From: RGIG3009 sp045630285
Lineage (GTDB): Bacteria > Bacillota > Clostridia > Oscillospirales > Acutalibacteraceae
Assembly (NCBI GenBank): GCA_045630285.1
Contig: JAZQSX010000062.1
Span: 36,049-100,048, forward strand
Length of the DNA stretch: 64,000 nt
Direction of reading: 5' to 3'
The notes under the pieces are model-generated. The model searched no databases. It saw only the letters and a list, made by a program, of their open reading frames with translations, and had not been told where the DNA came from. Positions 61,282 to 64,000 of this stretch are shown here, piece by piece (within the stretch, counting starts at the first letter, position 1; every line of letters begins with the position of its first letter). Made by a program: the position numbers and the translations under genes.

Positions 61282-61312
61282 AAAGCCTTGTCGATCCCGA
61301 CAAGGCTTTTTT
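61282..61312 (+). terminator. Terminator after rpmA
   Basis: 12-bp perfect stem AAAGCCTTGTCG / CGACAAGGCTTT with loop ATCC and T run. Confidence 0.92.
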
Positions 61313-61415
61313 GCACCGATTTTTTGAAAATGTGAAAAAACACTACCACATTGGGTGCGGTTTCGTGTATAATAAAGGCAGAACAATTGTAAAGGATAGT
61401 AAAGGATAGAAACGT

Positions 61416-62687
61416 ATGTTTATTGATAAGGCGATTATCCGCATCAAGGCGGGTAACGGCGGCAACGGCGCCGTGGCGTTTCATCGTGAAAAATTCGTGA
61501 TGGCGGGTGGCCCCGACGGCGGCGACGGCGGTCGTGGCGGAAACATTGTTTTCGTAGCGCAGGACGGCAGCAACACGCTGTCGGATTTCCGCTATAAGCG
61601 CAAGTTTACAGCGCCGGTCGGCGAGCAGGGCAAGAGTAATCGCTGCCACGGTAAAGCCGGTGAGGATCTGGTGGTCCCTGTGCCGCGCGGCACGCTGTTG
61701 TATGACAATCAAACCAATCGCTTGATGGCGGATATGTCGGGTGATGAGCCGTTTATTGCCGCAAAGGGCGGCCGTGGCGGGTGGGGTAATGCTCATTTTG
61801 CCACCGCCACACGGCAGGTGCCTCGGTTTGCAAAACCCGGTACCCCGGGTGAAGAATACGAGATCCGTCTGGAGCTCAAGCTACTGGCGGACGTCGGCTT
61901 GGTGGGTTTTCCGAACGTGGGCAAGTCTACGTTGGTCTCGGTAGTCAGCGAGGCAAAACCGGAGATCGCCAATTACCATTTCACAACCATTACCCCGGTG
62001 CTGGGTGTCGTGCGGGTGGATCAGGGTGCATCGTTCGTTATGGCGGACATTCCCGGTATTATCGAAGGTGCCAGTGAGGGTGTTGGCTTGGGTCACGAGT
62101 TCTTGCGCCACGTGGAGCGGTGTCGGCTGTTGGTACACGTAGTGGACGTGGCAGGCAGTGAGGGGCGTGATCCGCTGGAAGATCTGGATACGATCAACCG
62201 GGAATTGGAGCGGTTTGATCCCGAGTTGGCGAAGCGCCCGATGCTGGTGGCCGGCAACAAGTGCGATCTTGCGACCGACGAACAGCTGGCAGCGTTTGAA
62301 GCGGAGATGCAAAAGCGGGGGTTGGAGTATTTTCCGCTGATGGCGGCGATCGCTCACGGTACCGACGAGCTGGTGAATCGGTGTGCGGCGTTGCTCGCCG
62401 AATTGCCGCCGATCCGTGCGTTTGAGGCGGAGCCCGTCGTGCTGGAGGCGGTGGAAGCAATCGGAAACCGTGAGATCCGTATCGAGCAGCATGAGGGCGT
62501 CTATTTCGTCGAGGGTGAATGGCTGCTGAAGCTGTTGCAGACAGTAGATCTGCAGGATCCCGACGGGCTGCAGTATTTTGAGCGTGTGCTGCAGTCGAGC
62601 GGTGTCATCCGCCGTCTGGAGGAATCAGGCGTACAAGAGGGCGATACCGTGAGTATCTACGATCTGGAATTCGATTTTGTGAACTGA
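61416..62687 (+). CDS. obgE: Obg-family GTPase
   Basis: Ribosome-assembly and stress GTPase, 423 aa. Gly-rich Obg fold (residues 1-158, IRIKAGNGGNGAVAFHREKF), G domain (GFPNVGKSTLVS, DIPGIIEGA, NKCD) and a C-terminal OCT domain. Start ATG 61416; a TATAAT lies at 61368, -35 not clear. Confidence 0.98.
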   Translation: MFIDKAIIRIKAGNGGNGAVAFHREKFVMAGGPDGGDGGRGGNIVFVAQDGSNTLSDFRYKRKFTAPVGEQGKSNRCHGKAGEDLVVPVPRGTLLYDNQTNRLMADMSGDEPFIAAKGGRGGWGNAHFATATRQVPRFAKPGTPGEEYEIRLELKLLADVGLVGFPNVGKSTLVSVVSEAKPEIANYHFTTITPVLGVVRVDQGASFVMADIPGIIEGASEGVGLGHEFLRHVERCRLLVHVVDVAGSEGRDPLEDLDTINRELERFDPELAKRPMLVAGNKCDLATDEQLAAFEAEMQKRGLEYFPLMAAIAHGTDELVNRCAALLAELPPIRAFEAEPVVLEAVEAIGNREIRIEQHEGVYFVEGEWLLKLLQTVDLQDPDGLQYFERVLQSSGVIRRLEESGVQEGDTVSIYDLEFDFVN

Positions 62688-62699
62688 CGGAGGCATACT

Positions 62700-63074
62700 A
62701 TGGAAAGATTGTGTCCTATGTCGGTGGATCTGCACACCGTTAGTCCGCTTAATCTGGCGTTCGTAGGGGACGGCGTGTACGAACTGATGGTGCGTGAGCG
62801 GTTGGTCAGTATGGCGGGACGTCCCAACAAGGATCAGCACCGTCTGGCGGTGCAGCAGGTGCGTGCCGAAGCGCAGGCGGAGGCGCTGGATAAGATCTAT
62901 CCGCACCTCACTGAACAGGAAGAAGCAGTGTACAAGCGGGGGCGGAACGCCCACACCTCCCGTTCCGGAAGCGCCTATCATAAGGCAACGGGGTTGGAGG
63001 CGTTGTTTGGATATTTGTATTTATCGGGACAACTCGACCGTGTTCGGGAATTGTTCGCATTGACTTTAGAATAA
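62700..63074 (+). CDS. mrnC: Mini-ribonuclease III
   Basis: 124 aa. RNase III catalytic domain alone: LAFVGDGVYELMVRERL with the metal Asp/Glu, KRGRNAHTSRSGSAYHKATGLEALFGYLYL. Matures 23S rRNA in Bacillus. Start ATG 62700 after GGAGG; 12 nt after obgE. Confidence 0.95.
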   Translation: MERLCPMSVDLHTVSPLNLAFVGDGVYELMVRERLVSMAGRPNKDQHRLAVQQVRAEAQAEALDKIYPHLTEQEEAVYKRGRNAHTSRSGSAYHKATGLEALFGYLYLSGQLDRVRELFALTLE

Positions 63075-63099
63075 AACAAAAGAAAAACCGAAAAAGGCA

Positions 63100-63128
63100 T
63101 TGACAAACGCCTCAAATATGAATACTAT
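63100..63128 (+). promoter_or_regulatory. Sigma-A promoter of acpP
   Basis: TTGACA (63100-63105), 17-bp spacer, TACTAT (63123-63128). Confidence 0.8.
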
Positions 63129-63174
63129 TTTGATATAGGATATTTATCTGAGTTTTTGGAAGGATGGTAGTTGT

Positions 63175-63402
63175 ATGGTTCTCGAAAAAATTAAAATGAT
63201 TCTTGCTAACCAGTTTGACGTGGAGGAAGATACGATCACTCCCGAGACGAACATTCAGGAAGACCTGGGTGCCGACTCGCTGGACGTTGTCGATATGCTG
63301 ATGTCCCTTGAGGATGAGTTTGACGTGGAGATTCCGGACGAAAAGATCGAAACGATGCGCACGGTCGCAGATGTTGTTGCTTATATCGAGGAAAACCAGT
63401 AA
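63175..63402 (+). CDS. acpP: Acyl carrier protein
   Basis: 75 aa; phosphopantetheine Ser in GADSLDVVDM. Acidic, four-helix ACP. Its own promoter and terminator and absence of fab genes nearby show a standalone locus. Confidence 0.96.
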   Translation: MVLEKIKMILANQFDVEEDTITPETNIQEDLGADSLDVVDMLMSLEDEFDVEIPDEKIETMRTVADVVAYIEENQ

Positions 63403-63407
63403 AACGC

Positions 63408-63440
63408 AGCGCTTCGTACACCCGTGCGAAGCGCTTTTTT
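63408..63440 (+). terminator. Terminator after acpP
   Basis: 9-bp stem AGCGCTTCG / CGAAGCGCT followed by T6. Confidence 0.9.
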
Positions 63441-63461
63441 GCCAGAAAGGATGAATAAACG

Positions 63462-63893
63462 ATGTCGATTCAGCAGTTGACGGTTTTTGTAGAGAATAAG
63501 CCCGGTGCGTTGGTGGGTATCACCGATACGCTGGCGGCACACGAGATCAATATTCGCGCGTTGTCGATCGCCGAAACCGAGGATTTCGGTATTCTGCGTT
63601 TGATCGTCAGCGATAATGAGGCGGCTTGCAAAACGCTGGAGGCGGAGGGTTATTTGTTCAAGATGACCGATATGGTCGGTGTGAAGATCGGCGATGCTCC
63701 CGGCAAGCTCTCCAAAGCGTTGGAGGTGCTGGGCGCAGTGGGGATCAACCTCGAATATCTGTATGCGTTTATGACCCGCACCGAAAAGCATGCGTACGTG
63801 GTGCTGCGTGTGCAGGATAACGCGAAAGCAGAGGTGGCGTTGGAAGCGGCAGGCTTCCACCTCATCACCGATGCTGACGTAAAGAAGCTGTAA
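63462..63893 (+). CDS. Two-ACT-domain amino-acid-binding protein
   Basis: 143 aa: two ACT domains (about 4-68 and 70-140), starting LTVFVENKPGALVGITDTLA and GVKIGDAPGKLSKALEVLG. No enzyme domain. Such proteins are often next to phenylacetate-CoA ligase-type genes and bind amino acids; the role is unknown. Start ATG 63462 after AGAAAGGA. Confidence 0.9.
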   Translation: MSIQQLTVFVENKPGALVGITDTLAAHEINIRALSIAETEDFGILRLIVSDNEAACKTLEAEGYLFKMTDMVGVKIGDAPGKLSKALEVLGAVGINLEYLYAFMTRTEKHAYVVLRVQDNAKAEVALEAAGFHLITDADVKKL

Positions 63894-63901
63894 GAGAAAC
63901 A

Positions 63902-63935
63902 AGCCCACCGTTCGGAAATCCGAACGGCGGGGTTT
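63902..63935. terminator. Terminator after the ACT-domain gene
   Basis: Stem CCC-CCGTTCGG / CCGAACGG-GGG with one mismatch, then TTTATTATTTTATTT on the plus strand. Confidence 0.85.
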
Positions 63936-63941
63936 ATTATT

Positions 63942-64000
63942 TTATTTATCAAATATTTCTTCGTACCGGATGGTCAAGATCTTCCGTATGGGGATGATCT
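63942..64000 (-). CDS. Possible 3' end of a minus-strand gene (partial)
   Basis: Open reading from the right edge to a TAA at 63942-63944; the visible end reads IIPIRKILTIRYEEIFDK. It stops just before a terminator hairpin, which supports a real gene end, but 19 codons are too few to identify it. Confidence 0.35.
   Translation of the reverse strand, partial: IIPIRKILTIRYEEIFDK

Noticed and set aside
1..64000. CRISPR arrays, IS elements, prophage genes
   Set aside because: No spaced direct-repeat array, transposase, integrase or phage structural gene was seen.

Overview
The window is a roughly 53-55 % GC chromosomal segment from a low-GC-type Gram-positive (Firmicutes) lineage, most likely a spore-forming member of the Clostridia (Oscillospirales-like). 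This rests on SpoVD-, SpoIID- and CwlD-like proteins, the SpoIIIJ/Jag pair, an RqcP/YaaA-type S4 protein and a RemB-like DUF370 protein beside recF, ribosomal protein L27 with a cleavable N-terminal extension next to the Prp protease, and near-consensus sigma-A promoters with 17-bp spacers. No prophage, insertion sequence or CRISPR array is visible. The genus cannot be fixed from the sequence alone.

The window contains the replication origin. rpmH-rnpA-yidD-yidC-khpB run leftward and dnaA-oriC-dnaN-S4-recF-remB-gyrB-gyrA-mnmE run rightward. The dnaA-dnaN gap (37844-38162) has the full bacterial unwinding layout: a DnaA box, a C-rich cluster, TAC trinucleotide repeats (DnaA-trios) and an A+T-rich stretch. 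Most genes left of the origin are on the minus strand and most to the right on the plus strand, so most are co-directional with replication. The main right-arm exception is the minus-strand block 49.1-54.8 kb (pgk-tpiA-gpmI plus two more genes).

Left arm (1-36 kb): an incomplete dcw-type cluster (mraZ-rsmH-ftsL-like-spoVD-second class B PBP, running off the edge) with its MraZ operator; an AEC transporter; folD-lgt; a pair of M16 peptidases; a MacA/MacB-like export pair with no ATPase gene; radA and cwlD; two cytoplasmic glycosidases (GH5-like and GH78-like); gapA; citrate synthase; SpoIID; a DeoR regulator facing a HAD phosphatase from overlapping promoters; pduL; a tRNA-Arg(CCU) with a duplicated 5' half; a DUF3048 lipoprotein; rsmG-mnmG; and rsmA.

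Right arm (36-64 kb): the origin operon, interrupted between gyrB and gyrA by two related membrane-protein genes with YcxB-like domains; mnmE; the glycolytic operon; a DacF-family protein that has lost all three catalytic motifs; a family-4 uracil-DNA glycosylase; parA-parB with two parS sites; serS; queT behind a candidate preQ1 riboswitch; two membrane proteins; rplU-prp-rpmA with a structured leader; obgE-mrnC; acpP; and a two-ACT-domain protein.

The points most worth a second look are the duplicated YcxB-like pair inside the gyrase operon, the DacF-family pseudoenzyme, the tRNA-half duplication with a palindromic insert, the candidate pseudoknot riboswitch before queT, and a cluster of DnaA-box-like sequences beside the MraZ boxes.
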